DNA of 44,166 bases, from the NCBI RefSeq assembly GCF_029263155.1, contig NZ_JAJCYB010000045.1:1-44166 (forward strand). Direction: 5' to 3'. This document shows, piece by piece, positions 1 through 8,381 of this stretch. The first letter of the stretch is position 1. Each line of letters begins with the position of its first letter. Made by a program: the position numbers and the translations under genes. This DNA comes from Pseudonocardia sp. (GTDB taxonomy: Bacteria > Actinomycetota > Actinomycetes > Mycobacteriales > Pseudonocardiaceae). The notes under the pieces were generated by a model. The model did not search any database and had not been told where the DNA came from. It saw only the letters and a list, made by a program, of their open reading frames with translations.

Positions 1-1
1 C

Positions 2-115
2 CCCCGAGCCCTGGAACTCCGCCCACCCGGACGCGACATCCGGGCCCTCGACCTGCGCGCCGACTCCTCAACCGCCCACGAAGATCAACGGTCACCACTG
101 GAGATCATCCCATGA
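2..115 (+). CDS. Possible 3' end of an upstream gene (partial)
   Basis: A reading frame open from the window edge runs for 37 codons to a TGA. Its composition is protein-like, with mixed acidic, basic and hydrophobic residues and GC-rich third positions, ending in LEIIP. No family is recognisable from so short a tail. Another frame is also open across the edge until position 138, so the choice of frame is uncertain. Confidence 0.3.
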   Translation, partial: PRALELRPPGRDIRALDLRADSSTAHEDQRSPLEIIP

Positions 116-280
116 ACTACCTGCGGAACCGGGTCTGAGCCCGTCGAGGTGGCTCCCGGCCGGGCCCGGCGGATCTGCACGGCTGCTCGGGTCGAGGAGG
201 TCTTACCGACCGCTGACGTACCGGTGACGATCCACGTTCACGACCCGGTTTCCGCAGGTCCGGGACCTACGGTCGATCAC

Positions 281-1924
281 ATGCGCTTCCCTTACGCCAC
301 GCTCGGCCGCGGCCTGCTGGCCGGTCTCGTCGCCGGGCTGCTCCTGACGACCGTGCAGGGCATCGCCCGCCTGTGGCTCGGGGTGGCCCCGCCCGCCGAG
401 CTGCTCGGCGACCGCATCGCCCCGCTGCTGACCATCGACCAGTTCTTCGGCCTGTTCGGCGTGTTCGGCGGCTACAACGGCCTCAAGCAGGCCGGGATCC
501 TCCGCGGCACGGGCGGCCAGCTGGCCGTCGGCGTCGTCATCGCGGTGGCGGTGGCGCTGGTGATCCGGCGCTCCGCGCGGCGCGGGTACCGGCTGCTCGC
601 GATCCTCACCGTCGCGTTCTACGCCGCTGCGGTCGCCGTGCTGTGGCCGATCCTGGGCACGAACCACACCGGCTTCGCCCCGGGCACCGGACGGGTGGTC
701 TCGCTGGCCGCGATGGCCGTCGGGTTCGGGCTGTTCGGGGTGGCCGTCGGTGTCGGGTTGCGGGTGCTGGGTGGGGTGGCGGGCCCCGCCGCCGTGCCCG
801 AGCGGGAGATGGTCACCGCCGGTGGCGGCACACCCCCGGCATCCGGCGGATCCGCCGAGCCGGGTGGGGGTGACGAGCGCGGCGCGCGCGACGGGTCCGG
901 CGCCCCGGCCGTGGGTAGGCGTGCACTGCTCGGCGGCGTCGGGGTCGGGGTCGTCGGTGTGGGGCTCGCGGCCTCCACCGGCGCGCTGGGCACGGCGCTC
1001 TACGACCGCTCCACGTTCCCCTACGACGGTCTGCGCGTGACCGGGCCGGGCATCACCCCGATCACCCCGAACGACGCGTTCTACACCGTGACCAAGAACG
1101 TGGTCGACCCGCGCGTCGACGCCGGACGCTGGAGCTTCGGTGTCGGCGGGGCGGTGCGCACGCCCGCGACCTACGACCTCGCCGCGCTGACCCGGATGCC
1201 GGAGACCACGCAGGAGACCACGTTGATGTGCATCTCCAACGGCGTCGGCGACGGGCTGATGAGCAACGCGCTGTGGACCGGCGTGCCGCTGGCCGACCTG
1301 CTCACCGCGGCGGGCCCGGTCGACGACGCGGTGGAGGTGGTGCTCACCGCCGTCGACGGCTACACCGACACGTTCTCGATCGAGAAGGCGCTCGACCCGA
1401 CCACGATGCTCGCCTACCGGATGAACGGCGACGAGCTGCCGCAGCGTCACGGGTTTCCGGTGCGCCTGGTCGTCCCCGGGCTCTACGGGGAGAAGAACCT
1501 GAAGTGGATCACCAGGGTCGACGTGGTGACCTACGACGCCGAGGGGTTCTACGAGACGCAGGGCTGGGGCCCGGACTTCGTGATCCCCACCCGCTCGACG
1601 ATCACCGAACCGCCGCCCGCCCAGGTGAGCCGGGGCAGCGTGGTCGGGCTGCGCGGCACCGCGTTCGGCGGCGACCGCGGCGTGTCCCGTGTCGAGGTGA
1701 GCACCGACGACGGCCGCACCTGGACCGACGCCACGATCACCTACCCCGGAACCCGGCTGTCCTGGGCGCTGTGGGGCTTCGACTGGCGCCCCGCGACGGC
1801 GGGCGCGAGCGCGGTGCTGGTCCGGGCCACCGACGGCGCCGGTGGGTCGCAGATCGTGACGGATCGCGGCATCGTCCCGACCGGCGCAACGGGCCTGCAC
1901 CGCGTCCCGGTGACGGTGCTCTGA
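281..1924 (+). CDS. Membrane-anchored molybdopterin-dependent oxidoreductase (sulfite oxidase fold)
   Basis: The predicted 547-residue protein has two parts. Residues 1-165 contain about four or five hydrophobic segments and look like a membrane anchor. A GRRALLGG stretch near residue 210 precedes another hydrophobic run, resembling a Tat-like signal or anchor. The remainder is a sulfite-oxidase-type Mo-cofactor domain followed by the Ig-like dimerisation domain (SRVEVSTDDGRTWTDA). Cys317 in LMCISNGVGDG is at the position of the molybdenum thiolate ligand in this family. The catalytic domain probably faces outside the membrane. The frame is open further upstream, but ATG 281 begins the hydrophobic anchor and is the best start. 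Substrate and electron acceptor cannot be told from sequence. No haem domain is present. A hairpin repeat follows the stop by 19 bp. Confidence 0.88.
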   Translation: MRFPYATLGRGLLAGLVAGLLLTTVQGIARLWLGVAPPAELLGDRIAPLLTIDQFFGLFGVFGGYNGLKQAGILRGTGGQLAVGVVIAVAVALVIRRSARRGYRLLAILTVAFYAAAVAVLWPILGTNHTGFAPGTGRVVSLAAMAVGFGLFGVAVGVGLRVLGGVAGPAAVPEREMVTAGGGTPPASGGSAEPGGGDERGARDGSGAPAVGRRALLGGVGVGVVGVGLAASTGALGTALYDRSTFPYDGLRVTGPGITPITPNDAFYTVTKNVVDPRVDAGRWSFGVGGAVRTPATYDLAALTRMPETTQETTLMCISNGVGDGLMSNALWTGVPLADLLTAAGPVDDAVEVVLTAVDGYTDTFSIEKALDPTTMLAYRMNGDELPQRHGFPVRLVVPGLYGEKNLKWITRVDVVTYDAEGFYETQGWGPDFVIPTRSTITEPPPAQVSRGSVVGLRGTAFGGDRGVSRVEVSTDDGRTWTDATITYPGTRLSWALWGFDWRPATAGASAVLVRATDGAGGSQIVTDRGIVPTGATGLHRVPVTVL

Positions 1925-2245
1925 CCCGGGCCGCCCGGGCCGCCGGACGAGTGGGACGGTCGTACGAACCCACCGGCCGAGAGTCCCACTCGTCCGACGG
2001 TCGTGGGGCCGGGAGAGGGGCGGCCGGTGATCGCCGGTTCGGAACCGGGCGGTGCGCGTCGGCCGCGTCGATCGGCGCCTCGGAACCCGCGACGGCGAAA
2101 TCCGCGCTTCCCCGTTCCGGTGCGCCGATCATGGGCGGGCGCGGCGCCCGCGTCGGCGAGGTCGCCAGGGAGCGCGGCCCGCGGGCGCGCCCGGGCCGCC
2201 GAGTTCGGTGCCGGTCCTGTCCTGGCGCGGGCGTAGGGTCGGGGC
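1925..2245. other. Non-coding stretch between the molybdoenzyme and SDR genes
   Basis: This 321-bp gap holds the inverted repeat at 1944-1996. The rest is very GC-rich and I see no convincing gene in it. The SDR promoter should lie in its distal part, but I could not pick out clear -35 and -10 boxes. Confidence 0.5.
1944..1996. repeat. Inverted repeat with 14-bp arms; relative of a second copy at 15411
   Basis: Arms CGGACGAGTGGGAC (1944-1957) and GTCCCACTCGTCCG (1983-1996) are perfectly complementary around a 25-nt loop that contains CGTACGAACC (1961-1970). It starts 19 bp after the molybdoenzyme stop, so it could act as a hairpin terminator, although no T-run follows. Part of it recurs in inverse orientation at 15411-15435, which makes it a dispersed repeat and not only a local hairpin. 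Confidence 0.75.
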
Positions 2246-3007
2246 GTGCCCATCGCCCTGATCACCGGTGCCACGGCGGGCATCGGCGCCGCGTTCGTCA
2301 CCCGGCTGGCCCGCGAGGGCCGCGATCTCGTGCTCGTCGCCCGGGACGTCGACCGCCTGCGCACCACCGCGGAGCGGGCCCGCGCTGCGGGGGTGGGCGT
2401 CGAGGTCCTCCCGGCCGATCTGTCCACCGCGGACGGGCGGGACCGGGTGGCCGCGCGGCTCGCCGACCCCGTCGACCTGCTCGTCAACTGCGCCGGGTTC
2501 GCGATGAGCGGCACGTTCGTCGAGAGCTCGCCCGCCGACCTGGCGCGCCAGCTCGACGTCAACGTCACCGCCGTGCTGGCGCTGACCCGGGCCGCGCTGC
2601 CGGGCATGATCGCGCGCGGGCGGGGCGGGGTCGTCAACGTCTCCAGCGTGGCCGGGTTCCTGGCCGGGCGGGGCTCGACCTACACCGCGGACAAGGCGTG
2701 GGTCACCTCGTTCACCGAGGGGGTGGCCGCGTCGCTGCAGGGCACCGGGGTGCGGGCGATGGCGCTGTGTCCCGGGTTCGTGCGCACCGAGTTCCACGAG
2801 CGGGCCGGCATCGACGTCGGCTCGCGGTCGGGCCCGCTGTGGCTCGACGCCGACCGGGTCGTCGACGCCGGACTGGCCGATCTCGCGAGGGGGAAGACCG
2901 TGTCCGTGCCGAGCCCGCAGTACAAGGCGATCGTGGGGTTGGTGGACGTGCTGCCGCGCGCGCTCGTGCGCCGCGTCACCGCCACCTTCGACCGGGACCG
3001 CACATGA
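2246..3007 (+). CDS. SDR-family NAD(P)-dependent oxidoreductase
   Basis: A 253-residue short-chain dehydrogenase/reductase of normal length. The nucleotide-binding glycine motif [11 protein letters not shown] lies at residues 7-17, the structural NCAG motif near residue 80, and the catalytic Tyr146-x3-Lys150 pair in the context TYTADKAW. The start is GTG 2246. Its TGA overlaps the ATG of the following orotate phosphoribosyltransferase (ATGA at 3004-3007), so the two are translationally coupled. Substrate is unknown; the family reduces or oxidises many alcohols and ketones. The overlap is probably an economy of packing, since no link to pyrimidine synthesis is evident. Confidence 0.9.
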   Translation: MPIALITGATAGIGAAFVTRLAREGRDLVLVARDVDRLRTTAERARAAGVGVEVLPADLSTADGRDRVAARLADPVDLLVNCAGFAMSGTFVESSPADLARQLDVNVTAVLALTRAALPGMIARGRGGVVNVSSVAGFLAGRGSTYTADKAWVTSFTEGVAASLQGTGVRAMALCPGFVRTEFHERAGIDVGSRSGPLWLDADRVVDAGLADLARGKTVSVPSPQYKAIVGLVDVLPRALVRRVTATFDRDRT

Positions 3008-3570
3008 CGTCCGCGGCGCAGGCGAGCACCGAGCTCGCGGAGCTGGCCGCGCTGGTGCGGGAGCTGGGCGTGGTGCACGAGCGCGTCACCCTGTCCTCGG
3101 GCAGGGAGGCCGACTACTACGTCGACCTGCGGCGCGTCACGCTGCAGCACCGCGCAGCCCCGCTGGTGGGGCGGCTGGTCCGCGTCCTCACCGCCGACTG
3201 GGCCTACGAGGCCGTCGGCGGGCTCACCCTCGGGGCCGACCCGATCGCCGACGCCGTGCTGCACGCCGCAGCCGCCGAGCCCGACGCCGCGCCGGTGGAC
3301 GCGTTCGTCGTCCGCAAGGCGACCAAGCAGCACGGGCTGCAGCGGCTGATCGAGGGCCCGGACATCGCGGGCCGCCGGGTGCTGGTCGTCGAGGACACCT
3401 CGACCACCGGTGGCTCGGTGCTCACCGCGCTGCGGGCGGTCCGCGACGCCGGGGCGGTCGTGGTCGGGGTGGCCACCGTGGTCGACCGCGACACCGGCGC
3501 CCGCGAGGCGATCGAGGCCGAAGGGGTGCCGTACCGGGCGTTGCTCGGGTTGGCGGACCTCGGGTTGTAG
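3004..3570 (+). CDS. pyrE: Orotate phosphoribosyltransferase
   Basis: A 188-residue cytosolic enzyme that joins orotate to PRPP to give orotidine 5'-monophosphate in de novo pyrimidine synthesis. The PRPP-binding motif of type I phosphoribosyltransferases is clear as [11 protein letters not shown] at residues 128-138. The substrate region [11 protein letters not shown] near residue 35 and the VRKATKQHG loop near residue 100 match bacterial PyrE. The start codon overlaps the stop of the preceding SDR gene. No other pyrimidine gene is nearby, as is usual for actinobacterial pyrE. Confidence 0.93.
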   Translation: MTSAAQASTELAELAALVRELGVVHERVTLSSGREADYYVDLRRVTLQHRAAPLVGRLVRVLTADWAYEAVGGLTLGADPIADAVLHAAAAEPDAAPVDAFVVRKATKQHGLQRLIEGPDIAGRRVLVVEDTSTTGGSVLTALRAVRDAGAVVVGVATVVDRDTGAREAIEAEGVPYRALLGLADLGL

Positions 3571-3620
3571 GCCGCTCACCGGCGACCCGTTCGGCCGCCG
3601 GGTCCCCTCGGCGACGGCGC

Positions 3621-4535
3621 TCAGCCCTCGCAGCCGATCCCGTCGTCGTTGCTGTCGAGCCGGAACGTGTCCGGGCCGGTCACCGTGTACGGCCCGTCGA
3701 GGTCGCCGCAGTTGAGGTCGGGGCCGTCCGGCACGCACGGCGTGTAGCTCGGGTGGCACCCGGACGGCGCCGGGGCCGCGAGGGGCTGCGGTGCGGGCGC
3801 GGGTTCCGGCTCGGCCGTGGCCACCCGCGGCTGGGCGGTGCGGGTCGGCGGCCGGACGGGAGCGTCGACGGGGTCGGGACCGACCCCCGTGGCGGAGGCC
3901 GTGGCCCTGTCCGTCGGTGGTGTCGTCGGCGGGCTGCTCGACGGTGGCGCGGTCGTCGGCCGGGTCGTCGTGGGGGACACCGCGTCGACCGTCGCCCGGC
4001 TCGCCGAGGCGGTCGTCGCCGACTCGTCCGCGCCCCCGCCGACCGCGGCGCCGACGGCCAGCAGCACCGTGAGGACGCCGCCGCCGACCAGCAGCGGCAG
4101 GCGACCGCGACGGCGCCCTTCCGGGCGGCCCGCGTCGGGGCCCGGGACCGGTGGGTGCCCGGGCGGCCGGGGCGCGGACGCTCCGACCGGTGCGTCCGGG
4201 AGGCGCAGTTCGACCTCGACGCCGCGACGGCCGTCGATCACGAGAGCGACGGCGCCCGGGCGGTCGCCGCGGCGCCGGACCTCGTCGACGAGGGGGCCGT
4301 AGCGCTGCGACATGAGCGGCGTCAGCCAGCCCACGGGGCGGCCGTCGAGCCGGACCTCGATCACCTGACCGCCGCGCGGGGCTGTGGCGAAGCCGAGCTC
4401 GACGGCGACACGGCGCGCGCGGCCGTCGGTGCGCGGCGCGTACCGGGTGAGCGCGGGCTGGTGGTGCTCCTCGCCGGTGACGACGACCTTGTGGTCCGGC
4501 TCGAGCATGGTGAGCCCGCGTGCCGAGTTCTCCAT
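3621..4535 (-). CDS. Membrane-anchored protein with C-terminal Excalibur domain
   Basis: A 304-residue protein in four parts. Residues 1 to about 110 form a globular domain with VIEVRLDGRPVGWLTPLMSQRYGPLV, a segment often found in actinobacterial Excalibur proteins. After a Pro-rich linker comes one membrane segment (LLVGGGVLTVLLAVGAAVGG) and then a long Ser/Thr/Pro-rich stretch typical of wall-spanning regions. The C-terminus is an Excalibur calcium-binding motif (DSNDDGIGCE) with paired cysteines. The architecture suggests an inside domain tethered to an outside calcium-binding domain. A purine-rich AGGGGGA precedes the ATG. A later in-frame Met ten residues on is an alternative start. Role unknown. 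Confidence 0.8.
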   Translation of the reverse strand: MENSARGLTMLEPDHKVVVTGEEHHQPALTRYAPRTDGRARRVAVELGFATAPRGGQVIEVRLDGRPVGWLTPLMSQRYGPLVDEVRRRGDRPGAVALVIDGRRGVEVELRLPDAPVGASAPRPPGHPPVPGPDAGRPEGRRRGRLPLLVGGGVLTVLLAVGAAVGGGADESATTASASRATVDAVSPTTTRPTTAPPSSSPPTTPPTDRATASATGVGPDPVDAPVRPPTRTAQPRVATAEPEPAPAPQPLAAPAPSGCHPSYTPCVPDGPDLNCGDLDGPYTVTGPDTFRLDSNDDGIGCEG

Positions 4536-4586
4536 GGATCCCCCTACGTGACGACCGTTACCTGATCGCCGTCCGTGGTGGACCCG

Positions 4587-5282
4587 TTACGAGCGGGCGA
4601 GCAGCAGCTCCGCCAGCTCGGCCGGCCGGTTCTCCGGAACCATGTGACCGGTCGCGATCTCGTGGTAGCGCCACGCCGGGGAGGTCCGGGCGCGGGCCGC
4701 GGAGGCGTCGAACAGGGCGCCGTTGAGGTCGGCCGTGGCCCGGATGTACGTGCGGCCCAGCGCGCGCTGCTCGACCGGCACGCTGACGCGCACGGGCTCG
4801 GTGAGGGTGCGCAGCGGCTGGGCGTGGCGGCGCGGGTTGGACCACGCGGCCACTGCGGGGTCGTCGAACTCGCGCGGCAGCGCGGGCACCGACCAGGGCG
4901 CGCCGAGCTCGTCGCTCCCGCCCCCGAGCGCGCCGCCGGTCAGGGACGCGACGCTGTCGCCGTCGTCGGGGACGAACGCGTCGAGGTACACCAGCTCGCG
5001 CACCCGGACGCCGATCTGCTCCAGCGCGCCGGTGACGACCATGCCGCCGTAGGAGAAGCCGAGCAGCACGATGCCGTCGAGGTCCTCGTAGCGCACGGCG
5101 TTGACGACGTCGCGCACGTGCAGCGACAGGTCCACGTGCGGGCCCGTGAGGTGGCTGCGCTCGCCGAGCCCGGTGAGGCTCGGCGCCAGCGCCTCGTGCC
5201 CGGCCGCGGCCAGCAGCCTGCGCAGGGTGCGGAACCCGTAGGAGCCGCCCCACGCGCCGTGCACGAGGACGAAGGTGGTCAC
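4587..5282 (-). CDS. Alpha/beta hydrolase
   Basis: A 231-residue single-domain alpha/beta hydrolase. The oxyanion-side motif HGAWGG is at residues 8-13, the nucleophile elbow is GFSYGG with serine at its centre, and the late histidine lies in ATGHMVPENRPAEL near the C-terminus. It resembles the small EstC/salicylate-esterase-like group. The GTG start at 5282 lies two bases after the TGA of the upstream small membrane protein gene, so both are probably on one transcript. The reading frame is open far upstream, but homology to the family begins at this GTG. Substrate unknown. Confidence 0.85.
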   Translation of the reverse strand: MTTFVLVHGAWGGSYGFRTLRRLLAAAGHEALAPSLTGLGERSHLTGPHVDLSLHVRDVVNAVRYEDLDGIVLLGFSYGGMVVTGALEQIGVRVRELVYLDAFVPDDGDSVASLTGGALGGGSDELGAPWSVPALPREFDDPAVAAWSNPRRHAQPLRTLTEPVRVSVPVEQRALGRTYIRATADLNGALFDASAARARTSPAWRYHEIATGHMVPENRPAELAELLLARS

Positions 5283-5284
5283 CG

Positions 5285-5539
5285 TCAGCGCGCAGGCGTT
5301 CCGGCGTCGCGGGGGCCGGCGGGGTCGGCCGCCGTGCGCGCCGCGAGCGGACCCTTCGCGTTGCGCTGCAGCCAGCGACGGCCCGTGTGCAGCACCTTGC
5401 TGACGTTGTTCGGGCCCCGCCGGGCCTCGACCAGGTCGCCGACCTTGCCCAGCAGCAGGCCCAGGATCGGCGCGCCGACGGCCAGGATCAGCCACATCCG
5501 CAACCGTCGCGAGAAGAACGCCCACATGGTTGTCCACAC
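5285..5539 (-). CDS. Small membrane protein, unknown function
   Basis: An 84-residue protein with one hydrophobic segment (MWLILAVGAPILGLLLGKVGDLVEARRG, broken at about residue 33) and a basic cytosolic-type tail. It is followed after two bases by the alpha/beta hydrolase start, suggesting co-transcription. There are several Met codons at its N-terminus (residues 1, 5, 15), so the true start is uncertain. I do not recognise a named family. Confidence 0.6.
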   Translation of the reverse strand: MWTTMWAFFSRRLRMWLILAVGAPILGLLLGKVGDLVEARRGPNNVSKVLHTGRRWLQRNAKGPLAARTAADPAGPRDAGTPAR

Positions 5540-5689
5540 CCCTCACCGCGGGCGGCTCCGCCCGCTGATCGTCCGAGCTTATGCCGTGGCCGGCGCGGTG
5601 GGGTCGATGGGCGTGGTGTTCCGGATGTGCCGGGAGGGACGGACGACGCGGGCGCGATCGCCGTCGGCAGGGGTGTGGCCGGGAGTAGG

Positions 5690-6121
5690 ATGGCGGGCGT
5701 GGCGGGTGACCGCTCGGCACTCACCGGGTTGCTCTTCTTTCTCGTCGTCGCAGCGGCACCGACCGTCGTGTTCTGGATCGCGCTGCGGCTGCTGCCGGCT
5801 GCCTGGGCGCGGTTCGACGAGCGACGCAGGCGGAACCGGATGCCGCTGGGGCCCTCGCTGCAGACCGTGGTGTCCGACGTGCGCAGGCTGCGCCTCGAGA
5901 TCCGCACCCGCCCCCAGCACACCCAGCTGCGGCGGGTCGCCCTGCTCGCCGCCTACGACGACGCGCTGCTCGACGCCTGCCGCGTGGCCGGGGTGCCCGA
6001 CCCGCCGCTCGGCGCGGCCGCCGACCGCGACCGCGCGTTCGCGAGGCTGCTGACCGAGGCCGCCCTGGAGGACGCGGGGATCGCGCTGGACCCGCCGCGA
6101 GGCGGCGCCGCCGCCGCGTAA
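5690..6121 (+). CDS. Small membrane-associated protein, unknown function
   Basis: A 143-residue protein with one N-terminal membrane segment (LTGLLFFLVVAAAPTVVFWIALRLL) followed by a basic stretch (RFDERRRRNR) and an Arg/Ala-rich helical cytosolic domain. The RRLRLEIRTRPQHTQLRRVALLAAYDDALLDACRVAGV portion has the look of a conserved actinobacterial small protein, but I cannot name it. ATG 5690 was chosen because it directly precedes the membrane segment. It is divergent from the 5285-5539 gene, so promoters for both should lie in 5540-5689. Confidence 0.65.
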   Translation: MAGVAGDRSALTGLLFFLVVAAAPTVVFWIALRLLPAAWARFDERRRRNRMPLGPSLQTVVSDVRRLRLEIRTRPQHTQLRRVALLAAYDDALLDACRVAGVPDPPLGAAADRDRAFARLLTEAALEDAGIALDPPRGGAAAA

Positions 6122-6204
6122 AATCTGTTTTACCCGCGCCGGGAACGTCGACAAGCGCTTCCGCGTTGGACAGGATGCACAGCACTTCACGAGGGAGGAC
6201 TCAG

Positions 6205-7011
6205 GTGCGCACCAGCAGCAATCCGGCGTTCCGCAACCTGCCCGGCGGGCGGGGCGGCGGTTACGCCTCGTTCGACCGCCAGGGCGGCATGGGCGGCGCG
6301 ACGGCCTACGCCGACTCCCGGGCCGCACAGGTCGACCACGGGCGCGCCGGCAGCGGTGAGCGCCCCCTGACCATCGACGACGTCGTGATGAAGACCGGGC
6401 TCAGCGCGGGCACCGCGTTGGTACTCGGCACCCTCACCGCCGTGTCCGGGCTCTACGCACTCGCGATCCCGGCGTTCATCGTCGGACTCATCGTCTCCCT
6501 CGTCCTGATCTTCAAGCCGGCCTGGAGCGGTGCTCCACTGGTGCTGCTGTACTCGGGCGCCATGGGCGTGGCGCTGGGTGGCATCAGCGGCCTGTTCGAG
6601 AACGTCTACCCGGGCATCGCGCTGCAGGCGATCGTCGGCACCGCGGGCGTGTTCGCCGGGATGCTGGTCGTCTACAAGACCGGAGCGGTGCGTGTCACAC
6701 CGAAGTTCACCAAGTGGCTGATCGGCGCCATGGTCGGCGTCGTCGTGCTGATGATCTTCAACCTGGTGATGAGCCTGTTCGGCGTCAACACCGGGCTGCG
6801 TGACGGCGGCCCGCTGGCCATCGGCTTCAGCCTGCTGGTGATCGGCGTCGCGGCGTTCAGCCTGCTGCTCGACTTCGACATGGCCGACCAGGCCATCAAG
6901 GGCGGCGCCCCGGCCAAGTTCGCCTGGTACATCGCGTTCGGCCTGATGGTCACCATGGTGTGGCTCTACATCGAGATCCTGCGCCTGCTGAGCTACCTGC
7001 GCGGCGAATAG
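6205..7011 (+). CDS. Bax inhibitor-1/YccA family membrane protein
   Basis: A 268-residue integral membrane protein with a Gly-rich soluble N-terminus of about 60 residues and then about seven hydrophobic segments. The family hallmark is the C-terminal DFDMADQAIKGGAPAKFAWYIAFGLMVTMVWLYIEILRLL, where acidic residues lie in membrane helices. Distant relatives form calcium-leak channels, but the bacterial role is unsettled. The GTG start at 6205 has a good ribosome site (GAGGGAGG at 6191-6198). An upstream in-frame Met gives a longer form without such a site. A strong hairpin follows and separates it from the converging thiolase. Confidence 0.88.
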   Translation: MRTSSNPAFRNLPGGRGGGYASFDRQGGMGGATAYADSRAAQVDHGRAGSGERPLTIDDVVMKTGLSAGTALVLGTLTAVSGLYALAIPAFIVGLIVSLVLIFKPAWSGAPLVLLYSGAMGVALGGISGLFENVYPGIALQAIVGTAGVFAGMLVVYKTGAVRVTPKFTKWLIGAMVGVVVLMIFNLVMSLFGVNTGLRDGGPLAIGFSLLVIGVAAFSLLLDFDMADQAIKGGAPAKFAWYIAFGLMVTMVWLYIEILRLLSYLRGE

Positions 7012-7028
7012 CTCCTCCCGCACGACAC

Positions 7029-7060
7029 CGCGGCCGGCACCCCTCGGGGCGCCGGCCGCG
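7029..7060. terminator. Bidirectional hairpin terminator
   Basis: Arms CGCGGCCGGC (7029-7038) and GCCGGCCGCG (7051-7060) continue inward as CCCC/GGGG after one mismatch, giving a nearly closed 14-bp stem. It lies between two converging genes, and TTCGTTCTC follows on the plus side. It most likely ends both transcripts. Confidence 0.75.
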
Positions 7061-7078
7061 TTCGTTCTCGGTCCGGTG

Positions 7079-8299
7079 TCAGCTGAGGCGTTCGAGCACC
7101 ATGGCCATGCCCTGACCGCCGCCGACGCACATGGTCTCCAGGCCGATGGTCTTGTCGTGGCTGCGCAGACCGTTGAGCAGGGTGGTGGTGATGCGGGCGC
7201 CGGTCATGCCGAACGGGTGGCCGACCGCGATGGCGCCGCCGTTGACGTTGAGCTTGTCCTCGTCGACGCCCAGGTCCCGGGCCGAAGGGATGACCTGCGC
7301 GGCGAACGCCTCGTTGATCTCGACGAGGTCGATGTCGTCGATGCTCATCCCGGCGCGGGCCAGTGCCTGCTTCGAGGCCTCCACCGGGCCCAGCCCCATG
7401 ATCTCCGGCGAGAGCCCGGACACGCCGGTGGAGACGATCCGCGCGAGCGGGGTGAGGCCCAGCTCGGCGGCCCGGGTGTCGGACATGATGATCAGTGCGG
7501 CGGCCCCGTCGTTGAGGGGGCAGGCGTTGCCCGCGGTGATCAGGCCGTCGGGCCGGAACACCGGCTTGAGTGCGGAGATGCCCTCGTAGGTGGTGCCGGC
7601 GCGCGGGCCGTCGTCGGTGGACACGACCGTGCCGTCGGCGAGCGTGACCGGGGTGATCTCGCGGGCGAAGAAGCCGTTCGCGATGGCCTTCTCGGCCAGG
7701 TTCTGCGAGCGGACGCCGAAGTGGTCCATGTCCTCGCGGGTGATCCCCTTGGCGCGCGCCAGGTTCTCCGCGGTCTGCCCCATCGCGATGTAGGCGTCGG
7801 GGACGACACCGGACTCGCGGGGGTCGGTCCAGCCCTCGGCGCCACCGGCCGCCAACGCGGCCGTGCGGGCCTCGGCGTCGGCGAAGAACGGGTTGTGGGT
7901 GTCGGGCAGCGAGTCGGAGTTGCCCGCCTTGAACCGGGACACGGTCTCGACGCCCGCGGAGACGAACACGTCACCCTCGCCCGCCTTGATCGCGTGCAGC
8001 GCCATCCGCGTGGTCTGCAGCGACGACGAGCAGTAGCGGGTGACGGTGGTGCCGGGCAGCGTGTCGTAACCCAGCAGCACCGCGACGATGCGGGCCATGT
8101 TGAAGCCCTGCTCGCCACCGGGCAGCCCGCAGCCGAGCATCAGGTCGTCGATGTCGGTCGGGTCGAGCGCGGGCACCTGGTCCAGCGCGGCCCGCACCAT
8201 CTGGGCGGTCAGGTCGTCGGGGCGGATGCTCGCGAGCGACCCCTTGAACGCCCGGCCGATCGGGGATCGGGCCGCTGCGACGATCACTGCTTCGGGCAT
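7079..8299 (-). CDS. Acetyl-CoA C-acyltransferase (thiolase)
   Basis: A 406-residue thiolase of standard length that condenses or cleaves acyl-CoA and acetyl-CoA. The acyl-accepting Cys90 is in TRYCSSSLQ, the NEAFA motif is near residue 327, His361 is in GGAIAVGHP and the second catalytic Cys391 is in CVGGGQG. All catalytic residues are present. The length and motifs fit a FadA-type degradative thiolase somewhat better than a biosynthetic PhaA type, but chain-length preference cannot be read from sequence. It has its own upstream region with a ribosome site (AAGGAGA) and a small palindrome at 8332-8347. No other beta-oxidation gene is adjacent. Confidence 0.9.
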   Translation of the reverse strand: MPEAVIVAAARSPIGRAFKGSLASIRPDDLTAQMVRAALDQVPALDPTDIDDLMLGCGLPGGEQGFNMARIVAVLLGYDTLPGTTVTRYCSSSLQTTRMALHAIKAGEGDVFVSAGVETVSRFKAGNSDSLPDTHNPFFADAEARTAALAAGGAEGWTDPRESGVVPDAYIAMGQTAENLARAKGITREDMDHFGVRSQNLAEKAIANGFFAREITPVTLADGTVVSTDDGPRAGTTYEGISALKPVFRPDGLITAGNACPLNDGAAALIIMSDTRAAELGLTPLARIVSTGVSGLSPEIMGLGPVEASKQALARAGMSIDDIDLVEINEAFAAQVIPSARDLGVDEDKLNVNGGAIAVGHPFGMTGARITTTLLNGLRSHDKTIGLETMCVGGGQGMAMVLERLS

Positions 8300-8331
8300 C
8301 GTCGGTCTCCTTGGTCGCGGGAAGTGGTCAT

Positions 8332-8347
8332 CGCGAGAGTACTCGCG
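8332..8347 (-). promoter_or_regulatory. Small palindrome upstream of the thiolase gene
   Basis: CGCGAG and CTCGCG flank a 4-base centre (AGTA). It lies 32 bp before the thiolase start. This is an operator-like position, but no regulator gene is adjacent, and short GC-rich palindromes are common by chance. Confidence 0.3.
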
Positions 8348-8381
8348 GGTAACCGGTACCGAACGTGACGTGCGCCGCGCC